Shown: piece after piece, positions 1-9,764 of the stretch
Layout of the letters: every line of letters starts with the position of its first letter
Position numbering within the stretch: the stretch's first letter is position 1
Source of the DNA: Gammaproteobacteria bacterium
Lineage (GTDB): Bacteria; Pseudomonadota; Gammaproteobacteria; Chromatiales; Chromatiaceae
Assembly (NCBI GenBank): GCA_011390365.1
Contig: JAABSM010000014.1
Coordinates: forward strand, 1-59,867
Reading direction: 5' to 3'
Length of the DNA stretch: 59,867 bases
Notes under the pieces: generated by a model
The model's input: only the letters and a program-made list of their open reading frames with translations
What the model was told of the DNA's origin: nothing
The model's database searches: none
Made by a program: the position numbers and the translations under genes

Positions 1-530
1 TCTCCATCTCCGGTCGTGGCACCGTGGTCACCGGTCGCATCGAGCGCGGCATCATCAAGGTCGGTGAAGAGATCGAGATCGTCGGTATCCACGACACCAC
101 CAAGACCACCTGCACCGGCGTCGAGATGTTCCGCAAGCTGCTCGACGAAGGTGTAGCCGGCGACAACGTCGGCGTACTGCTGCGCGGCACCAAGCGTGAC
201 GAAGTGGAGCGCGGTCAGGTGCTGGCCAAACCCGGCAGCATCACCCCGCACACCCACTTCGAATGCGAGGTGTACGTGCTGAGCAAGGAAGAGGGCGGGC
301 GTCACACCCCCTTCTTCAACGGCTACCGTCCGCAGTTCTATTTCCGCACCACCGACGTCACCGGCTCCTGTGATCTGCCGGAAGGTGTCGAGATGGTGAT
401 GCCGGGCGACAACGTGAAGATGACCGTCAAGCTGATCGCCCCGATCGCCATGGAAGAGGGTCTCCGCTTCGCCATTCGCGAGGGCGGTCGTACCGTCGGC
501 GCGGGTGTGGTTTCCAAGATTATTGAGTAA
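1..530 (+). CDS. tuf: Elongation factor Tu, C-terminal part (5' end outside window)
   Basis: This is the 3' end of the translation GTPase that brings aminoacyl-tRNA to the ribosome. The reading frame is open from the left edge (first full codon at base 3), and the visible 176 residues are domains 2 and 3. They start in the [16 protein letters not shown] segment and end VSKIIE, the usual EF-Tu C-terminus. The GTPase domain lies outside the window. It sits 5 bp before rpsJ, the common gammaproteobacterial str–S10 junction, so it is probably co-transcribed with the S10 operon. A second tuf copy elsewhere in the genome is likely but cannot be seen. Confidence 0.98.
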   Translation, partial: SISGRGTVVTGRIERGIIKVGEEIEIVGIHDTTKTTCTGVEMFRKLLDEGVAGDNVGVLLRGTKRDEVERGQVLAKPGSITPHTHFECEVYVLSKEEGGRHTPFFNGYRPQFYFRTTDVTGSCDLPEGVEMVMPGDNVKMTVKLIAPIAMEEGLRFAIREGGRTVGAGVVSKIIE

Positions 531-535
531 GAGAC

Positions 536-847
536 ATGGGCAACCAAAGAATTCGTATTCGCCTGAAGGCCTTTGATCATCGACTGATCGACCAGTCCGC
601 GAGAGAGATCGTGGAGACCGCGAAACGTACCGGCGCACAGGTGCGCGGTCCGATTCCCCTGCCGACTAAGAAGGAGAAGTTCACCGTACTGATCTCTCCT
701 CACGTCAACAAGGATGCGCGGGATCAGTACGAGATTCGTACGCACAAGAGGCTGATGGACATTATCGACCCGACCGACAAGACGGTCGATGCCCTGATGA
801 AACTGGACCTGGCCGCTGGCGTGGATGTCCAGATCAAATTGAATTGA
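536..847 (+). CDS. rpsJ: 30S ribosomal protein S10 (NusE)
   Basis: Small-subunit head protein that also acts as NusE in transcription antitermination. The 103 residues match the family's usual length, with the typical [14 protein letters not shown] start and the DVQIKLN end. First gene of the S10 operon, only 5 bp after tuf. The short spacer leaves no room for an S10 leader, so the L4-responsive leader known in Escherichia coli is not present immediately upstream. Confidence 0.98.
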   Translation: MGNQRIRIRLKAFDHRLIDQSAREIVETAKRTGAQVRGPIPLPTKKEKFTVLISPHVNKDARDQYEIRTHKRLMDIIDPTDKTVDALMKLDLAAGVDVQIKLN

Positions 848-857
848 GGGTAGAGAG

Positions 858-1502
858 ATGACGATTGGAATTATTGGCCGCAAGATCGGCATGACTCGCA
901 TCTTTTTGGAGAGTGGTCAGTCCGTCCCCGTTACCGTGATTCAGGCCGAGCCCAACCGGGTGACCCAGATTCGCAGCATCGACAACGACGGCTATGCCGC
1001 TATTCAGGTGACCGCTGGCGCGCGCAAGGCCTCTCGCGTCAACAAGCCGCAGGCGGGTCACTACGCCAAGGCGGGCGTCGAGGCGGGGCGCGGGTTGTGG
1101 GAGTTTCGCATCAGCCACGAAGACGGTGAGTTCAACGCCGGCGACGAGATCAAGGTGGACCGCTTCGAGAGCGGCCAGAAGGTCGACGTGCGCGGTAGTA
1201 CCAAGGGCAAGGGGTTCCAGGGCGGCGTCAAGCGTCACCACTTCCGCACCCAGGACGCCACCCATGGCAACTCCCTGTCTCATCGCGCACCCGGCTCCAT
1301 CGGCCAGTGCCAGACCCCGGGGCGGGTCTTCAAGGGCAAGAAGATGGCCGGGCATATGGGTGACGTACAGCGTTCCGCCCAGAATCTGGAAGTGGTGAGC
1401 GTCGACGTTGAAAAGAATCTGATCCTCGTGAAGGGCGCGGTTCCCGGTTCCACCGGCGGCGACGTCATCGTCACCCCGGCGATCAAGGCTAAGAAAGGGT
1501 AA
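858..1502 (+). CDS. rplC: 50S ribosomal protein L3
   Basis: Large-subunit assembly protein that contacts 23S rRNA near the peptidyl transferase centre. It has 214 residues, with the [16 protein letters not shown] start and the conserved [13 protein letters not shown] and [15 protein letters not shown] segments. The latter contains the glutamine that is methylated by PrmB in related bacteria. It starts 10 bp after rpsJ with a GAGGGTAGAGAG ribosome-binding region and runs into rplD. Confidence 0.98.
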   Translation: MTIGIIGRKIGMTRIFLESGQSVPVTVIQAEPNRVTQIRSIDNDGYAAIQVTAGARKASRVNKPQAGHYAKAGVEAGRGLWEFRISHEDGEFNAGDEIKVDRFESGQKVDVRGSTKGKGFQGGVKRHHFRTQDATHGNSLSHRAPGSIGQCQTPGRVFKGKKMAGHMGDVQRSAQNLEVVSVDVEKNLILVKGAVPGSTGGDVIVTPAIKAKKG

Positions 1503-1508
1503 ATGACC

Positions 1509-2123
1509 ATGGATCTCACATTACAGACTTCAGGCGGAGCCGGCGGCGCCATGCAGGTGCCCGATGAGGTGTTCGCCGCGAAATACAACGAGGCGTTGAT
1601 CCATCAGGTAGTCACCGCCTACATGGCCGGCGCCCGTGCCGGCAGCAAGGCCCAGAAGACCCGTTCCGACGTCTCCGGCGGCGGGGCCAAGCCCTGGCGG
1701 CAGAAGGGTACTGGTCGCGCCCGCGCCGGTACCTCGCGCAGCCCGATCTGGCGTTCCGGCGGCGTGACCTTCGCGGCCCGTCCCCGGGACTACAGCCAGA
1801 AGGTCAATCGCAAGATGTATCGCGGCGCGATGCGCTCCATCGTCTCCGAGCTGGTTCGCCAGGAGCGTCTGGTGGCGCTGGACGAATTCAGCATCTCCTC
1901 GCCGAAGACCAGGGAGTTGGCGGCGAAACTGGGCGAGCTGGGTATGCGGGACGTGATCATCGTGGTCGAGAACCTCGATGAGAACCTCTATCTCGCCTCC
2001 CGCAATCTGACCAAGGTCGCGGTGCTGGAGGTGGCGGAGCTCAATCCCCTCGATCTGATCGCCTTCGACAAGGTGGTGATGACCCAAGGGGCTCTGAACA
2101 AGCTTGGGGAGCAATTGGCATGA
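1509..2123 (+). CDS. rplD: 50S ribosomal protein L4
   Basis: Large-subunit protein lining the exit tunnel; in E. coli it also represses its own operon. The [16 protein letters not shown] loop and the [15 protein letters not shown] segment identify it. I chose the ATG at 1509 (MDLTLQ) over the in-frame ATG at 1503 because the AAAGGG upstream is then about 9 bases away rather than 3, and because family members begin M-E/D-L. The gene overlaps the start of rplW by 4 bp (ATGA). Confidence 0.95.
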   Translation: MDLTLQTSGGAGGAMQVPDEVFAAKYNEALIHQVVTAYMAGARAGSKAQKTRSDVSGGGAKPWRQKGTGRARAGTSRSPIWRSGGVTFAARPRDYSQKVNRKMYRGAMRSIVSELVRQERLVALDEFSISSPKTRELAAKLGELGMRDVIIVVENLDENLYLASRNLTKVAVLEVAELNPLDLIAFDKVVMTQGALNKLGEQLA

Positions 2124-2410
2124 ACAAAGAGAGACTGATGCAGGTGCTGGTCGGCCCGGTGGTTTCCGAAAAGTCGGCGAACATGGCGGATGCCGCCAAC
2201 GCCTACGCCTTCAAGGTGCTGCCCGACGCCAGCAAGGCGGAGATTGCCCAAGCGGTGGAGATGATGTTCGAGGTCAACGTCGAGCAGGTGCGGGTAATCA
2301 ATGTCAAGGGCAAGCAGAAGCGTTTCGGTCGCCTGATGGGCCGCCGCAAGGACGAACGCAAGGCCTATGTCCGACTTGCCGCCGGGCAGGACATCGACTT
2401 TACCGCCTGA
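2120..2410 (+). CDS. rplW: 50S ribosomal protein L23
   Basis: Tunnel-exit protein that docks trigger factor and SRP. It has 96 residues with the family pattern [16 protein letters not shown] and the [18 protein letters not shown] extension that reaches into the tunnel. It overlaps rplD by 4 bp, which suggests translational coupling. A 31-bp gap follows before rplB. Confidence 0.97.
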   Translation: MNKERLMQVLVGPVVSEKSANMADAANAYAFKVLPDASKAEIAQAVEMMFEVNVEQVRVINVKGKQKRFGRLMGRRKDERKAYVRLAAGQDIDFTA

Positions 2411-2441
2411 CGGTTAACACAGCATAACTGGGACGACGAAC

Positions 2442-3269
2442 ATGGCAATCGTAAAGAGAAAACCCACATCACCCGGGCGTAGATTCGTGGTGAATGTGGT
2501 TAACGACCAACTTCACAAGGGCGCGCCCCACGAGGCGCTGGTCCGCAAGAAGACCAAGAGCGGCGGGCGCAACAACAACGGTCGCATCACCACCCGCCAT
2601 CGCGGAGGCGGCCACAAGCAGCGGTATCGGATCATCGATTTCAAGCGCACCAAGGATGGCATTCCCGCCATCGTCGAGCGCCTTGAATACGATCCCAACC
2701 GCACCGCCCATATCGCGCTACTCAAGTATGCGGATGGCGAGCGTACCTACATCATCGCCCCCAAGGGGCTGAAGGCGGGCCAGAAGGTGGTTTCCGGCGA
2801 CGAGGCCTCCATCAGTGTCGGCAATTGCCTGCCGCTGCGGAACGTGCCGGTCGGGTCGGTGGTGCACTGCATCGAACTCAAGCCCGGCAAGGGCGCCCAG
2901 ATCGCCCGCTCGGCCGGGACCTCCGCTCAGTTGGTGGCGCGTGAAGGCGAGTACGCCACGCTGCGTCTGCGCTCCGGCGAGATGCGCAAGGTTCGCTACG
3001 AATGCCGCGCCGTGATCGGCGAGGTCAGTAATTCGGAGAACAACCTGCGCAAGCTGGGCAAGGCGGGCGCCAAGCGTTGGCAGGGGGTGCGTCCCACGGT
3101 TCGCGGTGTCGCCATGAACCCGGTCGATCATCCGCATGGCGGCGGCGAAGGCCGTACCTCCGGCGGTCGTCACCCGGTATCGCCCTGGGGCGTGCCCACC
3201 AAGGGCCACAAGACCCGTACCAACAAGCGTACGAACAAGATGATTGTTCGTCGTCGCAATCGTAAATAA
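2442..3269 (+). CDS. rplB: 50S ribosomal protein L2
   Basis: Core large-subunit protein needed for subunit joining and peptidyl transferase activity. The 275-residue length is normal. The C-terminal stretch [19 protein letters not shown] contains the conserved histidine loop, and the lysine-rich end [18 protein letters not shown] is typical. It starts with [14 protein letters not shown] and is followed 14 bp later by rpsS. Confidence 0.98.
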   Translation: MAIVKRKPTSPGRRFVVNVVNDQLHKGAPHEALVRKKTKSGGRNNNGRITTRHRGGGHKQRYRIIDFKRTKDGIPAIVERLEYDPNRTAHIALLKYADGERTYIIAPKGLKAGQKVVSGDEASISVGNCLPLRNVPVGSVVHCIELKPGKGAQIARSAGTSAQLVAREGEYATLRLRSGEMRKVRYECRAVIGEVSNSENNLRKLGKAGAKRWQGVRPTVRGVAMNPVDHPHGGGEGRTSGGRHPVSPWGVPTKGHKTRTNKRTNKMIVRRRNRK

Positions 3270-3283
3270 TCGGAGATAGTCAG

Positions 3284-3559
3284 GTGCCACGTTCGATTAA
3301 AAAAGGTCCGTTCATCGACCATCACTTGATGAAAAAGGTGGAAGAGGCTGTTTCCAGCAACAGCAAGCGCCCGATCAAGACCTGGTCGCGGCGGTCCATG
3401 ATTCTTCCTGAAATGGTGGGTCTCACCATCGCGGTGCACAACGGCCGTCAGCATGTGCCGGTGCTGGTCACCGAAAACATGGTTGGCCACAAGCTCGGCG
3501 AGTTCGCGTTGACCCGTACCTATCGCGGTCATCTGGCCGACAAAAAGTCTAAGAGATAA
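3284..3559 (+). CDS. rpsS: 30S ribosomal protein S19
   Basis: Small-subunit head protein that contacts the A-site and the L5 bridge. It has 91 residues with [19 protein letters not shown] and [16 protein letters not shown]. The start is GTG; no ATG is available at this position, and residue 2 onward aligns with the family N-terminus. Upstream CGGAGATAG serves as the ribosome-binding site. Confidence 0.97.
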   Translation: MPRSIKKGPFIDHHLMKKVEEAVSSNSKRPIKTWSRRSMILPEMVGLTIAVHNGRQHVPVLVTENMVGHKLGEFALTRTYRGHLADKKSKR

Positions 3560-3572
3560 TTGGGGTTCAGCG

Positions 3573-3905
3573 ATGGAAGCAATGGCTAAACTGCGTTACG
3601 CGCGATTGTCGGCGCAAAAGGGGCGGCTGGTAGCGGATCAGATCCGCGGCCTGCCGGTGGAACAGGCCCTCAACATCCTCGCCTTCTCGCAGAAGAAGGG
3701 GGCGGCGATGATGAAGAAGGTGCTGGATTCGGCGATCGCCAATGCCGAGAACAATCTCGGTGCGGATATCGACGAGCTCAAGGTCGCGACGGTATGCGTC
3801 GACGAGGGTCCGACCATGAAACGGATCCGCGCGCGCGCCAAAGGCCGTGCCGCGAGAATCTTCAAGCGCACCAGTCATATTACCGTGACCGTCGCGGAAA
3901 TGTAA
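3573..3905 (+). CDS. rplV: 50S ribosomal protein L22
   Basis: Exit-tunnel protein whose beta-hairpin is a known site of macrolide resistance mutations. It has 110 residues with [19 protein letters not shown] at the start and the hairpin segment [22 protein letters not shown]. The start at MEAMAKLRY matches the two-residue-longer gammaproteobacterial form. It lies in the normal S19–L22–S3 order. Confidence 0.97.
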   Translation: MEAMAKLRYARLSAQKGRLVADQIRGLPVEQALNILAFSQKKGAAMMKKVLDSAIANAENNLGADIDELKVATVCVDEGPTMKRIRARAKGRAARIFKRTSHITVTVAEM

Positions 3906-3921
3906 GGCAAGAGAGATCACT

Positions 3922-4605
3922 ATGGGCCAGAAAGTACATCCAAACGGCATTCGCCTGGGTATCGTCAAGGAGCATACCTCCAGGTGGTACGCCGATTCCA
4001 AGAATTACGCCAATCTGCTGAACACCGATCTGGAGGTGCGCGACTTCCTCAAGAAGAAGCTCTACCAGGCATCGGTCAGCCGCATTCAGATCGATCGACC
4101 GGCGAAGAACGCCCACATCACCATTCACACCGCCCGTCCCGGGCTGGTGATCGGCAAGAAGGGCGAGGACATCGACGCGCTGCGCAGCGAGGTCTCCCGA
4201 CGTATGGGGATCCCCGTTCACCTGAGCGTCGAAGAGATCCGCAAGCCGGAGCTGGATGCGCAACTGGTCGCGGAAAGCATTACGCAGCAGCTCGAAAGGC
4301 GTATAATGTTCCGCCGCGCCATGAAGCGTGCGGTGCAAAACGCGATGCGTCTGGGCGCCGGCGGCATCAAGGTGAACATCGGTGGACGCCTCAACGGCGC
4401 GGAGATCGCGCGCAGCGAGTGGTATCGCGAAGGCCGTGTGCCGCTGCATACCCTGCGTGCGGATATCGATTACGGTTTCGCCGAAGCGAATACAACCTAT
4501 GGCGTTATCGGGGTAAAGGTCTGGATCTTCAAGGGCGAGGTCTATCGCGGCGACGAGCGCGAAGAGGCCGAAGCTCCGAAGAAGGGATCAGGTAAAAGAG
4601 GTTAA
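3922..4605 (+). CDS. rpsC: 30S ribosomal protein S3
   Basis: Small-subunit protein at the mRNA entry channel with helicase activity. It has 227 residues, with [14 protein letters not shown] at the start, a KH-type segment [15 protein letters not shown] and the C-terminal domain [20 protein letters not shown]. The C-terminal tail [14 protein letters not shown] is slightly divergent, as is usual. rplP begins 6 bp later. Confidence 0.98.
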   Translation: MGQKVHPNGIRLGIVKEHTSRWYADSKNYANLLNTDLEVRDFLKKKLYQASVSRIQIDRPAKNAHITIHTARPGLVIGKKGEDIDALRSEVSRRMGIPVHLSVEEIRKPELDAQLVAESITQQLERRIMFRRAMKRAVQNAMRLGAGGIKVNIGGRLNGAEIARSEWYREGRVPLHTLRADIDYGFAEANTTYGVIGVKVWIFKGEVYRGDEREEAEAPKKGSGKRG

Positions 4606-4611
4606 TAGAAA

Positions 4612-5025
4612 ATGTTGCAACCAAAGCGGACGAAATTCCGGAAACAACAAAAAGGCCGTAACCGAGGACTGGCCCAATCCGGAAATCAGGTCAGTTTCGG
4701 TGAATACGGCCTCAAGGCCGTTGACCGGGGACGACTGACCTCCCGCCAGATCGAGGCGGCGAGACGGACCATCACCCGCCACGTAAAGCGCGGCGGCAAG
4801 ATGTGGATCCGGGTCTTCCCGGACAAGCCGATCACCGAAAAGCCCCTGGAGGTTCGCCAGGGTAAGGGTAAGGGTAACGTGGAGTACTGGGTCGCGCTGA
4901 TTCAGCCCGGTCGCATGCTCTACGAGATTGAGGGGGTTTCCGAAGAGCTGGCGCGCGAGGCGTTCAAGCTGGCGGCGGCCAAGCTCCCGTTCAAGACAAC
5001 CTTCGTGAAACGGACGGTGATGTGA
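4612..5025 (+). CDS. rplP: 50S ribosomal protein L16
   Basis: Large-subunit protein that organises the A-site tRNA elbow. It has 137 residues with [33 protein letters not shown] and [14 protein letters not shown], all diagnostic. The conserved arginine that YcfD hydroxylates in E. coli falls in the MGKGKG-equivalent region, here [14 protein letters not shown]. It overlaps rpmC by 4 bp. Confidence 0.98.
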   Translation: MLQPKRTKFRKQQKGRNRGLAQSGNQVSFGEYGLKAVDRGRLTSRQIEAARRTITRHVKRGGKMWIRVFPDKPITEKPLEVRQGKGKGNVEYWVALIQPGRMLYEIEGVSEELAREAFKLAAAKLPFKTTFVKRTVM

Positions 5026-5225
5026 TGAAGGCGACAGAACTCCGCGACAAGAGCTTGGAGCAACTCAACGATACGCTGCTCGAACTGAGGAAGGAACAAT
5101 TCAATCTGCGCATGCAGAAGGGCACCGGCCAGTTGGCCCGTCCATCTCTGGTATCACAGGTCAGGAAGGATATCGCCCGGGTTAAAACCATCATCAACGA
5201 GAAGAGAGCGGGTAGCGAGTCATGA
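5022..5225 (+). CDS. rpmC: 50S ribosomal protein L29
   Basis: Small helical protein at the tunnel exit next to L23. It has 67 residues with the [26 protein letters not shown] helix and the [14 protein letters not shown] second helix. The gene overlaps rplP and rpsQ by 4 bp on each side, so the three are probably translationally coupled. Confidence 0.97.
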   Translation: MMKATELRDKSLEQLNDTLLELRKEQFNLRMQKGTGQLARPSLVSQVRKDIARVKTIINEKRAGSES

Positions 5226-5482
5226 GCGAGCCGAAACAGATCAACAGAACCCTGCAGGGGCGCGTGGTCAGCGACAAGATGGACAAGACCATCACCGTGA
5301 TGATCGAGCGTCGTGTCAAACACCCGGTCTACGGCAAGTTCATCAAGCGTTCGACCAAGGTCCACGCCCATGATGAGAGCAACGAATGCGGCATCGGGGA
5401 TATCGTGGTGGTGGAGCAGAGCCGGCCTCTCTCCAAGACCAAGACCTGGCGTCTGGTGAAAATATTGGAGAAGGCGGTCTGA
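5222..5482 (+). CDS. rpsQ: 30S ribosomal protein S17
   Basis: Early-assembly small-subunit protein with an OB fold. It has 86 residues with the signature [23 protein letters not shown] and the [21 protein letters not shown] strand region. Last gene of the S10 operon; a 47-bp gap separates it from rplN, the first gene of the spc block. Confidence 0.97.
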   Translation: MSEPKQINRTLQGRVVSDKMDKTITVMIERRVKHPVYGKFIKRSTKVHAHDESNECGIGDIVVVEQSRPLSKTKTWRLVKILEKAV

Positions 5483-5529
5483 TCCGCTTGGTCCAGGTAA
5501 CAGAATAACGTTGAGATTGGAGCAAACCG

Positions 5530-5898
5530 ATGATCCAGATGCAGACAAATCTGAGCGTGGCCGATAACAGCGGCGCCAAGCGCGTTCAGTGTATTAAGGT
5601 CTTGGGAGGTTCGCACCGCCGTTACGCCGGGATTGGTGACATTATCAAGGTCAGCGTCAAGGATGCGATCCCTCGAGGCAAGGTGAAGAAGGGCGATGTG
5701 TTCAATGCGGTCGTGGTGCGTACCAAGAAGGGCATTCGTCGCCCAGATGGTTCCGTCATTCGATTCGACGGCAATGCCGCGGTACTGCTGAACAACCAGT
5801 TGCAGCCGATCGGGACCCGTATCTTCGGCCCGGTTACCCGTGAACTGCGCAGCGAGCGATTTATGAAGATCATCTCGCTCGCGCCCGAAGTACTCTAA
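5530..5898 (+). CDS. rplN: 50S ribosomal protein L14
   Basis: Intersubunit-bridge protein of the large subunit. It has 122 residues, [18 protein letters not shown] at the start, and [13 protein letters not shown] and [10 protein letters not shown] at the end. First gene of the spc operon. The 47 bases upstream contain TTGAGATTGGAGCAA, a ribosome-binding region; I did not find a convincing spc promoter there. Confidence 0.98.
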   Translation: MIQMQTNLSVADNSGAKRVQCIKVLGGSHRRYAGIGDIIKVSVKDAIPRGKVKKGDVFNAVVVRTKKGIRRPDGSVIRFDGNAAVLLNNQLQPIGTRIFGPVTRELRSERFMKIISLAPEVL

Positions 5899-5912
5899 CG
5901 GAGAGTTGCGAC

Positions 5913-6236
5913 ATGGCGATGAAAAAGATCAAGAAGGGCGACCGGGTGGTGGTCCTGGCAGGCAAGGACAAGGGCAAGCAAGGCGATGTGCTGAAGGTGC
6001 TCGATAACGGCAAGGTGCTGATCGAGAACGTCAACATGGTCAAGAAGCATGTGCGCCCCAACCCCAATCGTGGTGAAAACGGCGGTATCATCGATCAGGA
6101 AGCGCCAATGGATGCTTCCAACGTGGCGATCTTCAATCCTACCACCGGCAAGGCCGACCGGGTAGGCTTCAAGATCCTCGAAGACAACCGCAAGGTTCGC
6201 GTATTCAAGTCGAATGGCGAAGTGGTCGACGTGTGA
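5913..6236 (+). CDS. rplX: 50S ribosomal protein L24
   Basis: Assembly-initiator protein of the large subunit with a KOW motif, here [22 protein letters not shown]. It has 107 residues with [17 protein letters not shown]. It lies between rplN and rplE with short spacers, as in other gammaproteobacteria. Confidence 0.97.
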   Translation: MAMKKIKKGDRVVVLAGKDKGKQGDVLKVLDNGKVLIENVNMVKKHVRPNPNRGENGGIIDQEAPMDASNVAIFNPTTGKADRVGFKILEDNRKVRVFKSNGEVVDV

Positions 6237-6240
6237 GGCG

Positions 6241-6786
6241 ATGGCAATGGCAAGATTACAGCAACTGTACAAGGATCAAATCGTCTCCCAACTGAAGGAG
6301 CGATTCGGTTACAAGAGCGTGATGGAGGTGCCGCGTATCACCAAGATCACCCTCAACATGGGCGTTGGCGAGGCGGTCGGCGACAAGAAGGTGATGGAGA
6401 GCGCGGTCGCGGACATGGTCAAGATCGCCGGCCAGAAGCCGGTCGTCACCAAGGCCCGGAAGTCCGTGGCTGGCTTCAAGATTCGTGAAGGCTGGCCGAT
6501 CGGCTGCAAGGTGACGCTGCGCAGCGATCGGATGTATGAGTTCCTGGATCGTTTGATCAATGTGTCGATCCCGCGCATTCGGGACTTCCGCGGTCTCAAC
6601 GGCAAGGCCTTCGATGGGCGCGGCAACTACAGCATGGGCGTGAAGGAACAGATCATCTTCCCGGAGATCGATTACGACAAGATCGATGCGCTCAGGGGCA
6701 TGGATATTGTGATCACCACCACCGCGAAGACCGATGAAGAAGGGCGCGCGCTGTTGGAGTCCTTCAACTTTCCGTTTAAGAACTGA
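6241..6786 (+). CDS. rplE: 50S ribosomal protein L5
   Basis: Central-protuberance protein that binds 5S rRNA. The start at 6241 ([13 protein letters not shown]) is preferred: it lies just after the GTGAGGCG site and the rplX stop and gives 181 residues, close to the usual 179. An in-frame start 27 bases upstream would overlap rplX. Diagnostic segments are [32 protein letters not shown] and [17 protein letters not shown]. In E. coli S8 represses spc translation at the rplE start; I could not confirm that structure here. Confidence 0.97.
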   Translation: MAMARLQQLYKDQIVSQLKERFGYKSVMEVPRITKITLNMGVGEAVGDKKVMESAVADMVKIAGQKPVVTKARKSVAGFKIREGWPIGCKVTLRSDRMYEFLDRLINVSIPRIRDFRGLNGKAFDGRGNYSMGVKEQIIFPEIDYDKIDALRGMDIVITTTAKTDEEGRALLESFNFPFKN

Positions 6787-6798
6787 ACGAGCAGGCAT

Positions 6799-7104
6799 AT
6801 GGCAAAGAAGAGCATGATCGCCCGTGAAAAGAAGCGGGCCCGTATGGCGGAGAAGTATCGCGCCAGGAGAGAAGAGCTCAAGCGGATCATCGCGAATCCC
6901 GAGAGCAGCGAGGAGGCGGTGGATGAGGCGGTGATCGCCCTCCAGAAACTGCCCCGCGACGGCAGTCCTTCGCGTCAGCAGCGGCGCTGTCGGGTGAGCG
7001 GGCGTCCCCATGCGGTCTATCGCAAGTTCGGTCTTTGCCGCAACAAGCTGCGTGAAGCGGCGATGCGTGGCGATGTTCCCGGCCTGGTGAAATCCAGCTG
7101 GTAA
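6799..7104 (+). CDS. rpsN: 30S ribosomal protein S14 (zinc-independent form)
   Basis: Small-subunit head protein. The long 101-residue form has only two cysteines, in [21 protein letters not shown], rather than the four-cysteine zinc ribbon of the short paralogue, so it is the C-minus type. [18 protein letters not shown] is the family signature. Unusually, it is followed by a 207-bp gap before rpsH with its own promoter-like and hairpin elements. Confidence 0.97.
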   Translation: MAKKSMIAREKKRARMAEKYRARREELKRIIANPESSEEAVDEAVIALQKLPRDGSPSRQQRRCRVSGRPHAVYRKFGLCRNKLREAAMRGDVPGLVKSSW

Positions 7105-7135
7105 TGCCGCAGACGGTAGTTTCAGGTTTTGCGGC

Positions 7136-7164
7136 TTTTATTCGCCGTCAGACCATGCTATAAT
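7136..7164 (+). promoter_or_regulatory. Candidate sigma-70 promoter inside the spc operon
   Basis: A perfect TATAAT lies at 7159–7164 in the rpsN–rpsH gap. The best hexamer 17 bases upstream is TTTTAT at 7136–7141, a weak −35. It would start a transcript of rpsH and the downstream spc genes. Transcription from here is inferred. Confidence 0.45.
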
Positions 7165-7199
7165 CCGTCGGCTACGCACAGCGAACATCTTTCCATGGC

Positions 7200-7261
7200 C
7201 GCCGATGCTTGTCGGCGCCGTGATCCAATCAGGGCGACGGCTTGACCGTCGCCATTCTTTT
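7200..7261 (+). promoter_or_regulatory. Two-hairpin leader before rpsH, second hairpin terminator-like
   Basis: Hairpin 1 pairs CGCCGA (7200–7205) with TCGGCG (7212–7217) around a 6-base loop. Hairpin 2 pairs GGCGACGG (7233–7240) with CCGTCGCC (7246–7253) around CTTGA and is followed by ATTCTTTT, like an intrinsic terminator or attenuator. The pair lies between the candidate promoter and the rpsH ribosome-binding site (GGAGG at 7300–7304), so it may be an autoregulatory leader. The structure is visible; the role is inference. Confidence 0.45.
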
Positions 7262-7311
7262 GATGCTGAGGGTATCACGCCAGCCAGGCGGTTTGACCCG
7301 GAGGTTTGAAT

Positions 7312-7707
7312 ATGAGTATGTCCGATCCGATCGCCGACATGTTCACGCGCATCCGCAACGGCCAGACCGTTGGCAAGGAGAGCGTCAGCATGCCGTCGTC
7401 GAAGATGAAGATCGCGCTCGCCAAGGTGCTCCAGGATGAAGGGTACGTCCGCGCCTATGACGTCTCCGAAGATGGCGTCAAGAAGAGTCTCAAGATCGAG
7501 TTGAAATATCACCAGGGCCAGCCGGTGATCGAGCTCATTCAGCGCGTCAGCCGACCGGGTCTGCGCATTTACAAGGGCGCCAAGGAGCTTCCGGCGGTGC
7601 GTAATGGCCTCGGCATCGCGATCATTTCCACCTCCCGAGGCATGATGACCGATCGAGCGGCGCGTGCGGCGGGACAGGGCGGCGAAGTCGTCGCCTACGT
7701 AGCATAA
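7312..7707 (+). CDS. rpsH: 30S ribosomal protein S8
   Basis: 16S rRNA-binding assembly protein and translational repressor of the spc operon in E. coli. The start at 7312 ([18 protein letters not shown]) is set by GGAGG seven bases upstream and by alignment; a TTG two codons earlier is ignored. The product is 131 residues and has the [12 protein letters not shown] segment near the C-terminus. Its 5' region holds the candidate promoter and hairpins. Confidence 0.97.
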   Translation: MSMSDPIADMFTRIRNGQTVGKESVSMPSSKMKIALAKVLQDEGYVRAYDVSEDGVKKSLKIELKYHQGQPVIELIQRVSRPGLRIYKGAKELPAVRNGLGIAIISTSRGMMTDRAARAAGQGGEVVAYVA

Positions 7708-7719
7708 GGGAGGCGGATC

Positions 7720-8247
7720 ATGTCAAGAGTAGCCAAAAATCCGATCTCCATTCCGTCCGGGGTGACGTTCAAGCTTGGCGGCGACCATGTTGCCGTCAAG
7801 GGCGGCAAGGGCGAACTGAGCCTGGACCTGCATCCCGACGTCGAGTTGGAAGAGAGCGATGGCGTTATCAACGTCAAGCCGAAGCAGGGTACTGCTTGGG
7901 CCATGGCCGGTACCTTCCGCGCCCTGATCAACAACATGGTGGTTGGCGTCAGCCAGGGGTTCGAGAAAAAGCTCAACCTGGTCGGCGTCGGTTACCGTGC
8001 CCAGGCGCAGGGCAAGGTGCTCAATCTGACCCTGGGTTTTTCCCATCCGGTCAATTACGAAGCGCCGGAAGGTATTACCATCACCACGCCGTCCCAGACG
8101 GAGATCGTGGTGGCCGGGAGCGACAAGCAGCGGGTCGGCCAGGTGGCCGCCGAGATTCGTGCCTTTCGTCCCCCTGAGCCTTACAAGGGCAAGGGTGTAC
8201 GTTACGCCGATGAGCATGTTGCGCGCAAAGAAGCGAAGAAGAAATAG
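7720..8247 (+). CDS. rplF: 50S ribosomal protein L6
   Basis: Large-subunit protein near the factor-binding stalk. It has 175 residues with [16 protein letters not shown] at the start, the [21 protein letters not shown] repeat core and the [20 protein letters not shown] signature. It follows rpsH by 12 bp with GGGAGGCGG as ribosome-binding site. Confidence 0.98.
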   Translation: MSRVAKNPISIPSGVTFKLGGDHVAVKGGKGELSLDLHPDVELEESDGVINVKPKQGTAWAMAGTFRALINNMVVGVSQGFEKKLNLVGVGYRAQAQGKVLNLTLGFSHPVNYEAPEGITITTPSQTEIVVAGSDKQRVGQVAAEIRAFRPPEPYKGKGVRYADEHVARKEAKKK

Positions 8248-8256
8248 GGGGTGGGC

Positions 8257-8613
8257 ATGGACAAGAAAAATGCACGTCTGCGTCGCGCGCGTCGCGCTCG
8301 CGCCAAGATTCGGGAGCTGGGGGCCTATCGGCTGTCGGTGTTTCGTACGCCCCGTCATATCTACGCACAGGTCATCGACCCGAGCGCCTCGAAGGTGGTG
8401 GTCTCCGCTTCGACTGTCGACAAGGAGCTGCGCGGCGAGCTGAACGGGGCCACCGGCAACGTCGCGGCCGCGCAAGCGGTCGGCAAGGCGATCGCCGAAA
8501 AGGCCAAGGCGGCGGGCATCGAGCAGGTTGCCTTTGACCGTTCGGGCTTCAAGTACCACGGTCGGATCAAGGCGCTGGCGGATTCGGCCCGCGAAGCCGG
8601 TCTTCAGCTATAA
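8257..8613 (+). CDS. rplR: 50S ribosomal protein L18
   Basis: 5S rRNA-binding protein. The start at ATG 8257 ([15 protein letters not shown]) matches family N-termini and has AGGGGGTGGG just upstream; the GTG at 8251 lies inside that ribosome-binding region. The 118 residues include [13 protein letters not shown] and the end [20 protein letters not shown]. Confidence 0.97.
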   Translation: MDKKNARLRRARRARAKIRELGAYRLSVFRTPRHIYAQVIDPSASKVVVSASTVDKELRGELNGATGNVAAAQAVGKAIAEKAKAAGIEQVAFDRSGFKYHGRIKALADSAREAGLQL

Positions 8614-8620
8614 GGAGTGA

Positions 8621-9136
8621 ATGATGTCCAACTATAACGTGAGCCCCGCCGAGTCGGGCGACGAATATATAGAGAAGCTGATCAACGTCAATCGCGTCGC
8701 CAAGGTGGTCAAGGGCGGTCGAATCTTCGGCTTCGCGGCGCTGACCGTGGTCGGCGACGGCAAGGGAAAGATCGGCTTTGGCACCGGCAAGGCGCGTGAG
8801 GTGCCGGTGGCAATCCAGAAGGCGATGGAGGCGGCGCGTCGTAACATGCGCGACGTCAAGCTTAATGGCAACACCCTGCAGTATCCGCTGGTGGGTCGCC
8901 ATGGCGCCGCCCGCGTCTTCATGCAACCCGCCTCGGAAGGTACCGGCATCATCGCTGGTGGCGCAATGCGCGCGGTCTTCGAAGTGGTCGGGGTACATAA
9001 CGTACTGGCGAAGTGCATCGGGACCAATAACGCGATGAACGTCGTTCGTGCCACCGTCAATGGTCTCACCGGCATGGCCGACCCCGATTCGGTGGCGGAG
9101 AAGCGCGGCAAGACCGTGGAAGAGATTCTGGGGTAA
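8621..9136 (+). CDS. rpsE: 30S ribosomal protein S5
   Basis: Decoding-fidelity protein at the mRNA entry side. It has 171 residues, with [21 protein letters not shown] and the [18 protein letters not shown] segment of the S5 N-terminal domain. Two adjacent ATG codons (8621, 8624) are both possible starts behind AAGGAG. It lies in normal order between rplR and rpmD. Confidence 0.97.
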   Translation: MMSNYNVSPAESGDEYIEKLINVNRVAKVVKGGRIFGFAALTVVGDGKGKIGFGTGKAREVPVAIQKAMEAARRNMRDVKLNGNTLQYPLVGRHGAARVFMQPASEGTGIIAGGAMRAVFEVVGVHNVLAKCIGTNNAMNVVRATVNGLTGMADPDSVAEKRGKTVEEILG

Positions 9137-9139
9137 GTC

Positions 9140-9328
9140 ATGTCCGACAAGAAGATGATGAAGGTTACGCTGGTACGCAGCATGAATGGACGCCTCGCCT
9201 CTCACAAGGCGTGCGTCCGCGGTCTTGGTCTGCGTCGCATGCACCACACGGTGTTGGTCGAAGATACCCCGTCAACTCGGGGTATGGCCAACAAGGTCAA
9301 CTACATGGTTCGCGTAGAGGAGGCCTGA
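9140..9328 (+). CDS. rpmD: 50S ribosomal protein L30
   Basis: Small large-subunit protein of 62 residues. [27 protein letters not shown] and the ending [14 protein letters not shown] are typical. It starts 3 bp after rpsE and ends 1 bp before rplO, so it is tightly coupled to both. Confidence 0.96.
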   Translation: MSDKKMMKVTLVRSMNGRLASHKACVRGLGLRRMHHTVLVEDTPSTRGMANKVNYMVRVEEA

Positions 9329-9329
9329 A

Positions 9330-9764
9330 ATGCGTCTCAACACCATCAAGCCCGGCGCTGGCGCCAAGAGCGAGCCACGCCGTGTCGGCCGCGGCATCGG
9401 TTGCGGTCTCGGCAAGACCTGCGGTCGCGGTCACAAGGGTCAGAAGTCCCGCAACGGCGGATTCCACAAGGTCGGCTTCGAGGGCGGTCAGATGCCCTTG
9501 CAGCGGCGTCTCCCCAAGGTGGGTTTTGTGTCCCGCAAGGCGCTGGTTACCGCTGAGGTGCGTCTCGGCGAACTGAACAAGATCGAAGGCGATGTCATCG
9601 ACATGCAGGCGCTGCATGACGCCGATATCCTGCCGCGTACGCAGGCTCGGGCCAAGATCATTCTCTCGGGCAAGGTAGACAAGGCCTTCACCGTCAAGGG
9701 CGTCGGCGTCACCAAGGGTGCGCGTGCGGCGATCGAGGCGGCCGGAGGCAAGGTAGAAGAGTAA
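9330..9764 (+). CDS. rplO: 50S ribosomal protein L15
   Basis: Late-assembly large-subunit protein. It has 144 residues with the glycine-rich start [18 protein letters not shown] and [18 protein letters not shown], and the [15 protein letters not shown] segment. secY begins at the next base after its stop codon. Confidence 0.97.
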   Translation: MRLNTIKPGAGAKSEPRRVGRGIGCGLGKTCGRGHKGQKSRNGGFHKVGFEGGQMPLQRRLPKVGFVSRKALVTAEVRLGELNKIEGDVIDMQALHDADILPRTQARAKIILSGKVDKAFTVKGVGVTKGARAAIEAAGGKVEE

